Assembly (NCBI RefSeq): GCF_943734655.1
Contig: NC_071354.1
Span: forward strand, 227,038,397-227,102,396
Length of the DNA: 64,000 bases
Direction: 5' to 3'
Source of the DNA: Sabethes cyaneus
Lineage: Eukaryota; Arthropoda; Insecta; Diptera; Culicidae
Translations under genes and position numbers: made by a program
In this document: piece by piece, positions 48,780 through 61,201 of the stretch
Position numbering within the stretch: position 1 is the first letter of the stretch
Layout of the letters: each line of letters opens with the position of its first letter
Notes under the pieces: model-generated
The model's input: only the letters and a program-made list of their open reading frames with translations
Told to the model about the DNA's origin: nothing
Database searches by the model: none

Positions 48780-49290
48780 CAACAAATGATGCTGCTTGGG
48801 GACGCGGTTAGACAAGTTCCTGGAGTACAACTTGCAGACTCATCATCTGTTTGGGGATTTTAAGTCGGCTTACGATTCAGTCAAATGAAATGTGGCAGAT
48901 AATACTAGAACATGGTTTTTCGACGAAACTAGTTACGCTGCCTCGTGCGACGCAAGATGGGTCAAAGTCATACGTCAGAAAAGCGTGGAGACCTCAGCCG
49001 AGAATCGGGTTTTCTACGGCCAGCTGGAGTCCTGTAACTTGCGAATTTGCTTTTGGTGGTCCCTTATGGACTGGAATGTAGTGCAGACACATGCACCCAT
49101 GCAGAATGCCCGATGAAATAGTAGCAAAAAACTATTTTCAGCAGAGAAGGCCGTAGATTCCGGGCAGACCCCGCACCCGCTGGATGTGCGCTATCGAGAA
49201 CGATACACGAGAAAGGCAGCCCAGGACCGACAGTACTGGACGACCATAACTCGTTCGGCGCAGGATCGATAACGGGCCGTCGCGACTAAC
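48780..49290 (+). pseudogene. Decayed RTE fragment
   Basis: Broken + strand frames include an LEYNLQTHHLFGDFKSAYDSV-like block (48820-48885), WQIILEHGFSTKL (48892-48930) and, after a gap, a C-terminal GRPRTRWMCAIENDTRE-like block (49155-49215) ending at TAACG near 49270. The intervening third of the reverse transcriptase is missing. It adjoins the second composite polypyrimidine repeat. Confidence 0.65.
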
Positions 49291-50870
49291 GTGAAGTAAG
49301 TACGCTATGAATTTGTTGTTTTGATATGACGAAATAAACGTCAGCGTGCCCCCAGACGTAAACAAAGGGTGGGCCATCGGACCTTTCAGTAATCTTATCA
49401 AAAAACACCGCTCGATTAGATTGAGAACTCCGAACTCTCGGGTGTAATAGGATTTAAAATCAAAGATGAAACTGGACTATAAATTAGTATTGAAATTGAA
49501 ATTCAAATTAAACTAGAAACTAGAAATCTGTTTTTCTTCGTTACCTGTCCCTTTTTTTTCATTTTTAGTTCTTTTTTTCTAGTTTTTAACTAGTTTTTTT
49601 TGTAATTTGCATTCCCATTTTCCGTCTTTTCTCTTCACTATTTTCGTTTCCAGTTTTCGTATTTTTCTGACCCTTCTCATTCGTTTTTCGTCTTCGTCTG
49701 CTCTGTTGTTCTTCTTTTATATGCCCCGTTTTTTCTTCATTTCTGTCATGTTTATTCTGTTTCGGCCCGTGTTTTTCCTCTGATATTCCCTTTCTCGTCA
49801 ATTTCTCTTCAGTTTTAACTCTTTGGTCCGCATTTCCTGTTTATCTTTTCTTCTTTTTCTGTGCAATGTTTTCATCCCATTCTTATTCCCATTTCGTCCC
49901 ATCTTTTTTTTATATCCCGTTCGACATGTTTTTTTTTTCGTTTTCCTCGTTTCCTCTATCGATTTTATTTGTTCTCTCAAACTATCTCTCGAAAAAAGAA
50001 TTGCCATTATGGTTTCTCTTATTTTCTGTTTCCGTTTCTTGTCCTGTACTCCCATTTTTCTTTCCGTTTTCCCATTTTTTCTGACACATTTTTTCTTTTT
50101 ATGTCTCGAGTCCCCACTGTTTGAATTGTTTTCTCCTTTTTTATCTTTTTTCGTGCCAATATTCCTCTTTTTCGTCTTTTCCTGTTCCACTTTCGGCCTT
50201 TTCACTCCGGATTTTTCTCTCGTTTTTCTGTTTTCTGTTACATTTTACGCCTTTTTTCTTTCACTTTCAGGCCCGTTTTTCCTCTTTTCCGGTTTCGTTT
50301 TATGTTCCATCAACTTCTTTTTTATTTTGTTTCCGTATGTTATGTCTTGCTTTTTCTACTTTTCTGACAGGTTTAGTTTTTCATTTAATCCCGTTTGTCT
50401 TCTGTTAATAATTTTTTCTCTATATTTTCCTCTTTTTCTCTCCTCGTTTCCCAATTTTCGGGCCCTCGTATTTTTTTCCTTTTCTATCTTGTTTTTTCCT
50501 CCTTTTTTGGTCCGTTTTTCTCTTTTTTTCAGTTTATTCGTTTTCTTTATCGTTTTTCCTTATTTTCTCTCATTTTTCTTCTTTTCCCTTCCGTTATCCC
50601 TCTTTTTCTGACCAGTCTGCCCGGTTATGTATAGTTTTTCTTTTTTTCTCCCGTTTCCTTCTTACCGTTTTTTTATTTTTTTATAACCTGTTTTCTCAGC
50701 CATTGTGTTACGATTTTCATTTTGTATGCCTGTTTCTCTTCTTTTTCTATCCCATTTGTCCAGTTTTCGTCATGTTCTCCCCCATGCTCGGGTTTCCTTT
50801 TTCTCCAATTTTGTTCAAATTTGGTTTTTTTAAATTTAAAGTTTTGATCGAAAATCTGATCGCAACAGAA
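49291..50870 (+). repeat. Composite repeat, copy 2: head, AATTG tract, polypyrimidine tail
   Basis: The head carries GACCTTTCAG and GAGAACTCCGAACTCTCGGG, matching copy 1 at 24750-24880. A short GAAATTGAAATTC tract (about 49480-49540) follows, then a T/C-rich tail from about 49545 to 50820 with recurring CGTTTTTCTC, TTTCCTCTTT and TCCCGTTT phrases. The tail yields spurious Phe/Ser ORFs up to 262 codons. Confidence 0.65.
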
Positions 50871-53825
50871 GGTAATTTTGCTGCATGATAATGCTCCATC
50901 ACACACTGTGAAAACTGGTCAAAGAAATGATTAGGTCATTTGGCTGTGGAGCTCTTCCACATGGGGCTTACTTAGTCATAAAATCTATTTTTGATCAATT
51001 GATATAAATATATGTCTATCAAATTGGCTAAGAACTGACCGCTTGTCGTGACTCGATACGATTCTGGAGATTCAATTCTATAAATCCTCCCTTATAAACC
51101 TTCCCGTAGGACATAGTTTTACGTAAAAAAACTATGGCAAATGTCCCGAATGTTACTGCAGAGTTAGGTAGTTCGTTTGGACATTCTTCTGTAATTACAA
51201 AACCAATCGAGTGCTTTCAGTAAATGGTTCTTAGCGTTTGTATTTATTCATTCTCCTTCATGGTTCATTTGTATATGCTTTGTTTTTACATTCTGGTTCA
51301 GATAATTTGCCTTTTGTAGTTTTAATTCACTTAAACAATGGGAAAGTGCACTGAGTTATGTTTTCTGTTTTCTGGAGTAGTAATCAATCCGTTTGTTTTT
51401 TTTTTTTTTGGTATGATGATTTTTATTTAACTTGTGAATTTGTAACTCTGCTGCCGCTAGAGACTCCTCCGTATGACCGGCTGGAACACACTTACTTGTA
51501 CAAGTCGCCTTCTTCTTAGGAAGATAGGACTCATTACATCATCCAGCTGTAATTTGAATCTTGTTCTGTTGTTTTCGGTTGTGTCACATTCCGATTCTGT
51601 TTGCTGTTTTGATGTAATTTGAACTATAATTCAACACCTTCAACCGCTTGCTTATTTGGCTTTAATACGTTTGTTTGTTTGCTTTGTTGAGTGATACTCT
51701 CGTGTAAATGATTAAATGAAATGGAAAACTGATTTCCCTAATTTGCGACTACATACTTCGGGTATCAATCGGAATCGGGGTGTGTGTGGTTCAGAATACA
51801 GATGGCGTATGGAGTAAGTATGTAAAAATGTATCCTTTACTGGCTTTGCTTGTTTCGACAGATGACTAACTGACTGACTGACTGACTGACTAGCTGGTTG
51901 GCGCGATTTACTTAGTTAAATTTGGCATTACAGGATACGATTCCTATTCGTAACGATCACGTCGAAGTTGCTGCTCGTTTTGTTATTCATTTCATATTAT
52001 TTTTTGTTTTCCGCCTAGCGCTTTTTTTTTTTTGTTGTTGGAGTTGATGAATCTTACCTAAACAATGACAACGTTAGTTTGGCTTGGACTAGGAATAAAA
52101 TTTAGAAATTTTCAGATTGCTATCGGAATAACGTCTCTGTTTTACGTTGTTTTTTTTTGTTCTTCTTTTAAATGTATGTCTTTTTCTTGCTTTACTTTGA
52201 TGGAGAATTAGTTATTCAAGAGATTTTTTTTTGTGTGAATGAAAAACATTAACATGGTGACGCGGGTTTCTCTTACAGTGGAATCCGACGACTGGTATAT
52301 TTGGTTTCGGTTTCGATTTAGTTATTGGGAGGATGCTTCACTAAAAGGGTTTTTGCTGTCACGGTTTAGCTCTACAGTCCTAAATCGTCCCCGCACACGT
52401 TGGTTGTTGCTGTTGCTCGCTACACAATGATTATTAAACTAATGTATGCACTGCAGTTTAGTGGGTTTGAGTGGGTGTGTTCTGAATCAGGCACAAAAAC
52501 TATTTCGTAATTTTATTCTTCCTTGCAGTATGCAGTTGGCTAGTCCTCACTTTCATCTATGTTCGCGGATGTTTTACAAAAAGGTACAAAAATATATGTA
52601 TATATGCGGTTATCAAACGACTATACGAACAGTTTGCCCTTTTCTAGGTTGAATTTAAAAGAAAAATTCTCGGGTTTGCTTAACTTTTACGCTATGTTAC
52701 GCTTGCTGGCTGTTGTTTCAACAGAATCACTATCTTCTCCGCCGGGGGTTTGGGTCGAATGTTTTTTTTTGTTTTCTATGTATAAAACTGAGTTTGCTAC
52801 TACTGTGTGTGTATAGTTACGGTGTTGTGTTCAAAAGTTGGGCTATATTTCGTCGGATGTGTAAGGGTCGATTCCGGAAATGATGCAATTTATTTCGATA
52901 TTTCTAGTCTAATATTTGCAATAATTGTGTTGGCTTCATTTATTTTTATTTTCTTGTATTAAGATCTAGCGTCTCTCTCGCATCTGACAGCATTTGCATT
53001 TCTTTTTTATTATAGTTTGTTATTTTTTTTGTCTAAATTCTATTTCATTTATATCAACACTTGCTTATTTGCTTATAGAATGCTATACTATGAATCATAA
53101 CTACAATCGGATCTCTCTTGTTTTTACACAGCTAAAGTGTATTTTGTTACTCTTTCTGAATGCTTGTCATATTTCATAAACTTTGACGGAAATTACTCGG
53201 GGTATATTTGTACAGAAAAAAATGACGCTTCATCAGGCAACCGAGCTGAGTTTCGAAAAGAAAAACATATATCTGCCACGGGATTTTTATCTGGAGTGGT
53301 TTATGGCTGCGTTCGTAAATAAATAACCAAATCATAAGCAAGAGGAGTTGGTCAGATATTTGCAACAATAGGAAGAGCACGATTTGAAGAAATGCATACA
53401 AAACTTACAGATCGTATTAGTTGTTCTTTCCCACTTTGTACCGCCAAAAGTGAAAAACACGTGTTCCTTTTTGAGCCCCTTTAAAACAATTTTCTAGAGA
53501 GCTTTCCCCTTCAGCGAACCTTTTATAACTACATTTGATTGTGCACCCAAATTGTTCCAAACATGTTGTTGAGGTGTTTTTTTTCACCTAGGAGAGTACG
53601 TCCAGGATAAAGAGACCCCTTCCGAAATTTGAGCAATCTTAACGTCGGTTGTTAATTTTAGGGGACTCACTTTTTGTGTTTCGACCGGCTCGTTAGATAG
53701 TATCGTTTCGTATGATTGGAGCGGAGCTTCTTACATTAGAATCATCGTTTTTCGTGGTAATGGCTGCCGTAAGATAAATTGGATATTTCTCTGAGAAAAC
53801 TGATATAGATCAGGGTTTTATAGTT
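50871..53825. other. AT-rich single-copy-looking DNA, no gene called
   Basis: No transposon ends or protein motifs are seen. (ACTG)n occurs at 51866-51890. T-rich runs and several TTTATT words (AATAAA on the minus strand) are scattered through 51.2-53.4 kb, which would suit a long minus-strand 3' UTR or intron, but no adjacent coding exon is visible to support this. Confidence 0.4.
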
Positions 53826-54950
53826 AGGGTGACTTGTGCTGTATCAAGAAATGCTCTCCACTCAATCCTGATGGGTTACCGCTCGACAGCTCCTTGGGCC
53901 TCTCAACAATCGCAAGTCAGCTTCAATCTGGTCGAGTCACTTAACACGTCGGACCCGGCATTCGCCTTGCAGAGAGCAGACTTTGTCACACTTTCGTCCG
54001 GCATTTCGCTACGTGGTCGACCCACCATAATTTCGGCATTCCTCAAGTGTATTATGGATGTCTCTCCAAGGAGTGTCTGTGCCACTCTCTGCTTTCTGTT
54101 CACTCTCTGCGAAAAGTAGTCCACAATACAACACTTTTCATTCGAATAAGACACATGCACGTACGTCTACCGTATTTAGCTTTATGCGTCAGCTTATGTT
54201 TCTTAATCGGAATGCCTTTCGGAGGACAAAGGAAGCCCAATTTCCAGCTTGGATGCGTCGTTGAATTTCCTTACTCTCTTTGTCAGGAACGATCAGTGAT
54301 CTAATATATGATCTTATCAACCACGTCAAGATCTTTACCGACAACAGTCTCGACTTGTCATGTATGTATTTGGTTTTGGACGTATTGATTTTTAGCCCAA
54401 TTTCATTAGCCTTGGCTTGTAGTCTGGCGTAGATTGCCTGCCGTCCTAAAGATTCCAGTACTAACATCGCAGTCGTCCGTGAAGCCTAAGAGTTGGTCTC
54501 TTATCTCGATGCCCGTTCGTTGGACTATATCTTATGGACTATGTAGGTCTACGGTTCATCCCATTGCTGCTACATTCGGAGTAGCTTTGGTCCGTCACGT
54601 TGGTTTATACGGAAAACCGTACTCGTGCATTATCTGTCATAGCTGCTCACATATTGCCCTAAAAACGACGAAAATATAGAATTTTCGACATTTCTGGAAA
54701 AAATTTCTGTCGTAGTGTGAATTCTGATTCGTAGAAGCACTCCCATAAATCTCACCTTGTTGCAGGTAGGAAAAACCACTCTCCTTCTATCCATTTCTCC
54801 TGGAATTGATCCACCCACCAAATTCTGGAAATTGTCCGATAATTTGCTTTTACCCATAGTTCGCTATCGTGTTTGTAGAGTTCTGCTGGGAGTCGTTCCT
54901 TTTTAGCGGTGCTATTAGGCCCAATTTTTCCTCCAAGTAGGCTTCATGTT
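53826..54950 (-). pseudogene. Decayed RTE-type copy
   Basis: On the minus strand: PYEHDSELWVKAN-like and GGSIPGEMDRRRVVFPTCNK (54740-54800) correspond to the early reverse transcriptase. IYARLQAKANEIGLKINTSK (54380-54440), KEIQRRIQAGNWASFVLRKA (54200-54260) and QTLLGETSIIHLRNAEIMVG (54000-54075) follow in order. Stops and shifts separate all blocks and the catalytic region is missing. It is an old copy. Confidence 0.75.
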
Positions 54951-55249
54951 TACAGAACTCCTTCAGATTGGGAAGCGGGATGCAACTATCGGCGCAGCCT
55001 CAAGGCACTCCCAGATTAATTTCCATTCCGTTTATTTCCGCCATCGGAACCGGTAATCATCGAAGCCCTAGATAACTCACAACAATCTTCGTCGTGATCG
55101 TGAGTGCTGGAGCTGATACACTCCGACGTGCAGATTTTGCTCAATTCCATAGATGTTGTCTATGGATCGGTATTTCCGTGAAATTCGAACAAATTCCGTG
55201 AAAATCGAAAAATGGAACTTTTCGTAGAAGTGGCATCTGATGCCCCCTT
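54951..55249. other. Spacer, no feature seen
   Basis: About 300 bp between two retroelement remnants; no recognisable signal. Confidence 0.3.
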
Positions 55250-57730
55250 TTCAAACCTTTTTCAATCAAGCCTGATACTAGGCCATATACCAGCAGCCGA
55301 AGGCTACCAAAATCCTTCAGGCCGATAAGTTTATCCTCTGTTGTGTTAAAAACAATGGAAAAAATAATTGATGAGCATATAAAGTCATCATATTTAGTTC
55401 AAGATCCTTTGAGCATCAATTCGCATATCTAGAAGGCAAATCTTCGATAACAGCAGTACAAATTGTTGTAAAAAAATCAGAAAAGTCTTTTGAAGCGAAG
55501 GAAATTTCACTAGCTGCCTTCCTAGACATAGAAGGCGCATTTGATAATTCATCTCATAATTCAATGATTACGGCTATGACGAAACGTGGTTTCGATATAT
55601 CCATTTTCCACTGGATTAGCGAAATGTTATCAACAAGGGAGATATCAGCAAACCTTGGAAGCTCATCTATAAGCATTAGAGCTGTAAAAGGGTGCCCACA
55701 AGGAGGCGTAATATCACCTTTATTGTGGTCTTTAATAGTTGATGATCTTCTTCAAAAGGTGACAGCGCTAGGCTTTGAAATAATTGGCTTCGCAGATGAT
55801 ATAGTCATTATTGGTCGGTGTTAAATCAGACCGGACCAAGTCGCAAAATTTAAAAAAATAAGGTTATGACAGCAAACGATTAAGAATTTCCTAAGCTACG
55901 TTTTACTCTAATCAGATTACATAAATGTAGCAAACAGCCAGAGATATGAAATAATTTCGAACGTTTGATAGCTTTGAACTACCCAGCAGCAGCAAACTTT
56001 GACTTCGTTTTTCTCGAAATCAGATTTTTGTCATTTGGTTCGGTCTGACTTAACACCGACCAATTGTTCGAGGTAAATTTGATTCTATTATCGCTGACTG
56101 AATGCAAATGGCTTTAAATTTGATTTCAACATGGTGTGATAGGCAGGGCCTCAGCATAAATGCCAATAAAACTACTATCATACCATTTACGAGAAGAAGA
56201 AAATTTACATTAAACAACATCAGATTGAAAGTAACACTTTTAAAACTTTCAGACACTGTCAAATATCTTAGAGTATTTGTTGACAGAAACCTCAATTGGA
56301 ACACATATCTAGAGCAAGCAGTAAACAAAGTTACAAATGCTCTATGGATATGTAAAAGAACTTTTGGTAAGCAATGGGGACTGAAACCGAAGATGATCCA
56401 TTGGATCTATTCGGCAATTGTCAGACCCAGGATTACCCATGCCTCGTTAGTCTGGTGGTCAAAAACGAAAGAGAAAGCCACCGAAAAAAAGCTGGAAAGA
56501 CTTCAAAGGCTAGCCACTCTCTCAATAACAGGTGCAAGTACACCATCGAAGGCATTGGATGCTTTACTCTATATACTTCCATTGCATCAGTTTATACAAT
56601 TAGAAGCTGAAAAGAGTGCTCTAAGGATCAAAAGAACAATGAGCCTCTTTGAAGGTGATCTAACAGGTCATCTCAGTATTCTAAAAACTATTAATATTAA
56701 TCCTATTGTAACTAATAATAAAGATTGGATGGAGAAAAAATACAACTTTAATCGAATATTTCGTGTATTTGAGCCTCGGCGTGATTCTTGAGAAACTGAT
56801 GGCCCCGATCTTCGACCAGGCTCGACTGTTTTCTATACAGATAGTTCAAAAATGGACAATCAAGTGGGAGCAGAAGTAACTGACCCAAGAATCGAGTTGC
56901 CAATCCCTATAGGCAGATGGCCAAATGTCTCTCAAGCTGAAATACAAGCAATTTTAGAATGTACGGCTGTGTGCTTGCGTAGGAACTATAGACATTCAAA
57001 TACCTATATGCATCATGTCCGACAGCCAAGCAGCTCTAAACGCTCTTAAGTCGGCAACATGCACATCAAAACTTGTCTGGGAATATATTCAATCACTCCA
57101 AAAATTATCTTGTCGTAACCAAGTCAACCTGTATTGGGTCCCAGGTCACTGTGGAATCGATGGAAATGAAAGAGCTGATGCGCTTGCAAGACTCCGATCA
57201 TCTCATCAATTTGTAGGACTTGAGCCCTTCTGTGGTTTATCTGCTTCTGTTTTAAAAATGGAGCTAAAAGCATGAGAATGTACGAAAGTGGAATCAAATT
57301 GGAATAACACTTTCATTGCTAGGCAGTCGAAACGGTTTATCTCTCCAAACGTTTCAATGACTCGCAAAATCCTGGAGCTTTCGAAGAAAGATCTTAGCAT
57401 TTATACTGGTCTTATAACAGGACATTGTCCGAGCCGATTTCATCTGAAGCTAATGGGAAAACTTCAAGATGATATATGTCGCTTCTGTGGCCTAGAAAAA
57501 GAAGACTCGGAACACCTGTTACGCCGATGTCCGGCAATTCTCAATAAAAGATTAAGGTTCTTTGAAAGAGGGCTGTTAGAACCCTCTGATATTTGGAGAA
57601 CAACTCCCAGTGTAGTAGCGCACTTCATCCGGCTGGACAAATGCTATTAGTCAAACAATGACGATCACTTCTGATAGTGGTACGTCATCTTGACAACATA
57701 GCTATAATAAAACGGGGGACTATAATCTGT
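55250..57730 (+). mobile_element. I/LOA-type non-LTR retrotransposon with RNase H, interrupted by a MITE
   Basis: Reverse transcriptase blocks: SVVLKTMEKIIDEHIKSS (about 55330-55390), LAAFLDIEGAFDNSSHNSMI (55520-55570), GCPQGGVISPLLWSLIVDDL and GFADDIVII with catalytic FADD at about 55792. After the MITE, a 229-codon frame (56102-56791) gives GLSINANKTTIIPF, VKYLRVFVDRNLNW and WIYSAIVRPRITHASLVWWS. An RNase H domain follows at 56810-57270, with YTDSSKM, QAEIQAILECTAV, SDSQAALNAL and VNLYWVPGHCGIDGNERADA. A C-terminal CRFCGLEKEDSEHLLRRC knuckle (57478-57531) closes the frame at 57650. RNase H excludes RTE and jockey. Several stops make it dead. Clade (I, LOA or R1-related) is uncertain. Confidence 0.88.
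55812..56062. mobile_element. 251-bp MITE inserted in the reverse transcriptase
   Basis: Ends TGGTCGGTGTTAAATCAGAC and GTCTGACTTAACACCGACCA, an inverted repeat of about 35 bp with few mismatches. It lies directly after the FADDIVII motif, and the reverse transcriptase frame resumes after it (RGKFDSIIAD), so the borders are clear. AT occurs on both sides (55810-55811, 56063-56064), a possible 2-bp duplication. No ORF. Confidence 0.88.
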
Positions 57731-57734
57731 CACA

Positions 57735-58620
57735 GTACATTTTGCTCAACTAAATCGTACGCCGCCTTGAAGTCTATAAACAAATGGTGAGTTTGCAAGT
57801 TGAATTCTCGGAATTTAACGAGGATTGGTCGCAAGGTGAACTTTTGGTCCGGCGCGAAGTGTCCCTCTCGAAAACCGCACTGGTATTCGCCAGCAAAGGT
57901 TTTCTGCAACGGCCACAGTCTGAGAAACAGGATGTAGGGAAGAATTTTGTATGCAAAATTGAGGAGAGTAATGCCACGATTGCTGCATTTGGTTGGATGG
58001 CCCTTTTTGAAATAGGGTATATGAGACCTTTTAACCAGTCCGTAGCCAGTTCCTCCTCAGCCCATACCTTTAGTATAACCTGATGGATTGCACAATACAG
58101 CCGTTCGCTCCCGACTTTCGAAAATTCGGCGGGAATATCTTCCCTCGCAGCTACTTTACCGTTTTCCAGCTCTCGCTCTCGCTGCTTTTCTAACCTCGTC
58201 CGAGATTGGTGGACCCACAGCTCAGCCTCAATCGTTATCGTATTTCTGTTGACCGCTCCATCTTGTTCACCATTCAATAAAGCATCGAAATGCTGTTTCC
58301 AGCACCTAGCCACCTCCGATCTTTCCGTAATCAGGTTCCCTTTCTTGTCGTTCCACGTAACAGGAGTTGGCACGGCCCGGTTCTTGATTCCGTTGATCGC
58401 ATTAAAGAATAAGCTTCTAGTATCGTGCCTCTCGAAGCAGTTCTTCGCCTCTGCAAGTACGCGATCCCAGTGCTGGCGTTTCTTACGCCAGTGAAGTCTC
58501 CTTTCGGCAGCTCTAGCATCTCGGTATCTCTTTCTGCTCTGGCGTGTCACAGTTGCAGCCAATAGGTGACTTCTTGATCGATTCTTCTCATCATCTGGAA
58601 GCGGCTGCAGCAGTAGTACC
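57735..58620 (-). pseudogene. RTE-like fragment, linker to early reverse transcriptase
   Basis: The 262-codon frame (57774-58562) encodes the basic linker between endonuclease and reverse transcriptase (RKRYRDARAAERRLHWRKKR), a GNLITERSEVARCWKQHFDA block (WKQHFDxLLNG is typical), and VAAREDIPAEFSKVGSERL followed by WAEEELATDWLKGLIYPISK. A frameshift near 57990 leads to a second frame, ending with HLFIDFKAAYDLV at 57740-57785. It is truncated inside the reverse transcriptase. It differs from RTE-A and RTE-B, so it is a third subfamily. Confidence 0.8.
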
Positions 58621-59217
58621 CAACGCTTCTCGCGCTGAAGTACTGATCATGTTAAGTCCGCTGTTTGGTGAATTAAATGATGAATTCTAAAGTTCTATCG
58701 AAGACGTTCGAATGAGTTAGACTGAATTAGTGACAGAGGCAAAGACCGAATCACCAGCTGGTAGTAACATGGATTGTAAACTGTAATGACAGCGAATTAC
58801 TTTGGTGTTGCACCTGGCACTTGAACAGTTTGCCAGGATGGTCGGCTGTGACCAACAAGTCAGTTTTCCGGATTAAGCGAAGACTGAACGGTGAATTCGA
58901 TCACTGTGAAGCTCGGCTTGTAGCGAGAGGCCTGTGCCCGCCGATTCGACAGAACAAATTGATGAAGATTTCTCCATTGGCAATGGTCCTTTGCCATGGC
59001 TTTCACCTGCCGCCAGGAGAGATTCACATCAACAGTCTAAAACCAGCATGAAACTCTTGGTCTGTCTCTTCAACGCTGTCTTTTCGGGTTGGAGTCGGGT
59101 GCCTTTCGCGCAGATTTTGTTCGCTCCTCTTCTCGATTTCTGCCCGATTCTTCTACGTTTCTCCATATCTCACAGACGGACAATAGGATAGATTTTACGT
59201 TTTAATTTAAAATTCGT
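58621..59217. other. Intergenic or decayed repeat DNA
   Basis: No recognisable protein or repeat ends. ORFs of 76-85 codons here have no motif. Confidence 0.3.
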
Positions 59218-59225
59218 GTTTTGAT

Positions 59226-59569
59226 TAGGGTTGCCAAGTTTGAAAATTACAAAAACCGGCCGGTCGGTACAGCCATCAAAAAATGCGGGGGGGGGGGGGG
59301 TGTTAGCAGCATATTAGAAGATTTGCCTGTAATGTGTAATGTGCGTTAGACAGTTTCCCGTGTAAATCATTGAAGATAGCTAGTTTTTGAGTGACAACTG
59401 CTTGCTTCTGGCGCTAGTGGACAATTTAATGTATATTACCACCAGGCAAAAAGTACAAATCCGGCTTCATACGTCGGAAAACCGGCCTTTTTGCTGGATT
59501 GACCGGCCACCGGCTTTGCAAGTGAAAAACCGGTCGGGCCGGCCAAAAACCGGCCACTTGGCAACCCTA
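59226..59569. mobile_element. hAT-type MITE with 8-bp duplication
   Basis: Ends TAGGGTTGCCAAGT and ACTTGGCAACCCTA are inverted repeats. The 8-bp duplication GTTTTGAT lies at 59218-59225 and 59570-59577. An 8-bp duplication with TAGGGTTGCC-type ends is characteristic of the hAT superfamily. The 344-bp body contains a 14-G run near 59287 and many CCGGCC words near the right end. No transposase is present. Confidence 0.9.
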
Positions 59570-59577
59570 GTTTTGAT

Positions 59578-61180
59578 GGATAAAGTGATCTGATTTGATT
59601 TGATTCTATCAATGGCTCCAATTAAGACATTAACGACAAACAATAGTTGCGGTGAACGTGGCTCGCGCTACCCTTATAAAGTCCGGCAATAGATCTTATA
59701 ACCAGGGTTGTCAATAGGTTTTGCCGAAACTCTGTAAAATAAAAGTACTTAGAAAACATCTGAGGGTCAATTTGCCCGATAGGGAGGCGTTTTCCGGAAA
59801 AGGTTTTGCATATTTCGCTCACCGCAGATATAAAATTATGTCCGAAATTAGAGGTGATGAGCTTTTTGAAAGATGGAGAACCGAAAACCTAGCAAAAATC
59901 TTGCACATTGACAAATACCTGGAAGATTTTTGAGCTTTGTCTGTTTGTCTGGCGCGCAATCAAGCGCCCCGGCCAGAGGCCTCATTGTTGGTAAATGCAG
60001 AATTCAGAATTATGAAAGGATGTGGAAGAAGCCTGAGAATAAACCCAAGCTAAAGCCATCTAATTTCGTATGGACTGACTCTACAAACATTTGAACCAAC
60101 GTCGATTTGATTTGCTCTAATATTATACGGAGTGTCCTGATATGGTTCACACATGATCGGATAGCATGGATCCAGCTTACTGCTGCCGCAGAGTGGCATC
60201 GAATTTCGGATCTGATTAAGGATCATCAAAGCCACAAAGTTTAATGCACACGTGAAATGGAGAGGCCTGTTCTTAGATCAGCTTAGTTCTGATAGGCGGT
60301 TGCCACTTTTCACAAACGAGCTAGCTTTATATGAACCAAACGATGACTTAGATCAGGAAGTTGCTGCCAAAATACTCACGGAAAGTTGATGGGCGGATCA
60401 ATGAACAGAAAAGAGATCCGGAGCGTGACTTGAGCTGTGAGCACATTCACGGTGCAATCAGAAATACTTTTGATGTCGAAAGTAACATATTTTTAAAAGG
60501 ATTCTAATGGTTTGGGCCTTGCTCACACCATGGCACTGTTTCTAACAGTTTCGCCTAAATGATAGGCATTTTACCCTATTTTTCTCTGAGTACAGAGAAA
60601 TATTGTTCTTTAACTCTGGAGTTCGTCGGGATAAACCGATGCTTTTGGCTTCTTTGAGCTTAGGATACCCAGGACCCAGGATTGCAGCAAACTGGAAGAT
60701 GAAATGTGGCGTCTACCCATTAAAGACGTAGTGCATCACGTGTACGGATGCCCAAATACAAGGTAAATGAACAAACCCTGCTAGATTGCAGTCTGGACTA
60801 AACATGAAGCGAAAATGGCCAGATGAGCGACCAAACTATACGTAATTGCTACTCAAATTGATTCATTCGATTGCCTGGAAGCGCGAGTCAAAACTTTCCA
60901 CAATAAAATAAAAACCTATAAAGTTCATATTAAAGTAAGCAATCAGATTTCGTAAATCCCGCCTAAAACACATTGATTACAGAATTTGTTATACAACTGA
61001 CAGAACTAACCGCGTAGACTATCGGCTAAGATTCGCACTAGCCGAGCTTCGTACAAATCGCAATAAAACACAACGGACTGCAATGTAACACTGGCCATCG
61101 GAGCGGGCCACCTAAACCGAATCGCGCAACGAACCGATCGAACGATCGGAAGAATTGAAGGAATAATTACTGCTACAATG
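59578..61180. other. Intergenic DNA with decayed coding-like fragments
   Basis: 59840-60760 has short phrases that look like eroded protein (for example RGDELFERWRTENLAKIL, WRGLFLDQLSSDRRLP) and a possible zinc-knuckle-like end (DEMWRLPIKDVVHHVYGCPN, near 60700-60760) of the kind found at non-LTR C-termini. Stops are frequent. An old retroelement is the likeliest reading. The rest is featureless and may include the 3' UTR of the minus-strand gene to the right. Confidence 0.35.
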
Positions 61181-61201
61181 GATTCACTACTTGTCTAGAT
61201 A

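Noticed and set aside
49823..50611. 262-codon Phe/Ser-rich ORF
   Set aside because: Same cause: polypyrimidine tail of the composite repeat.
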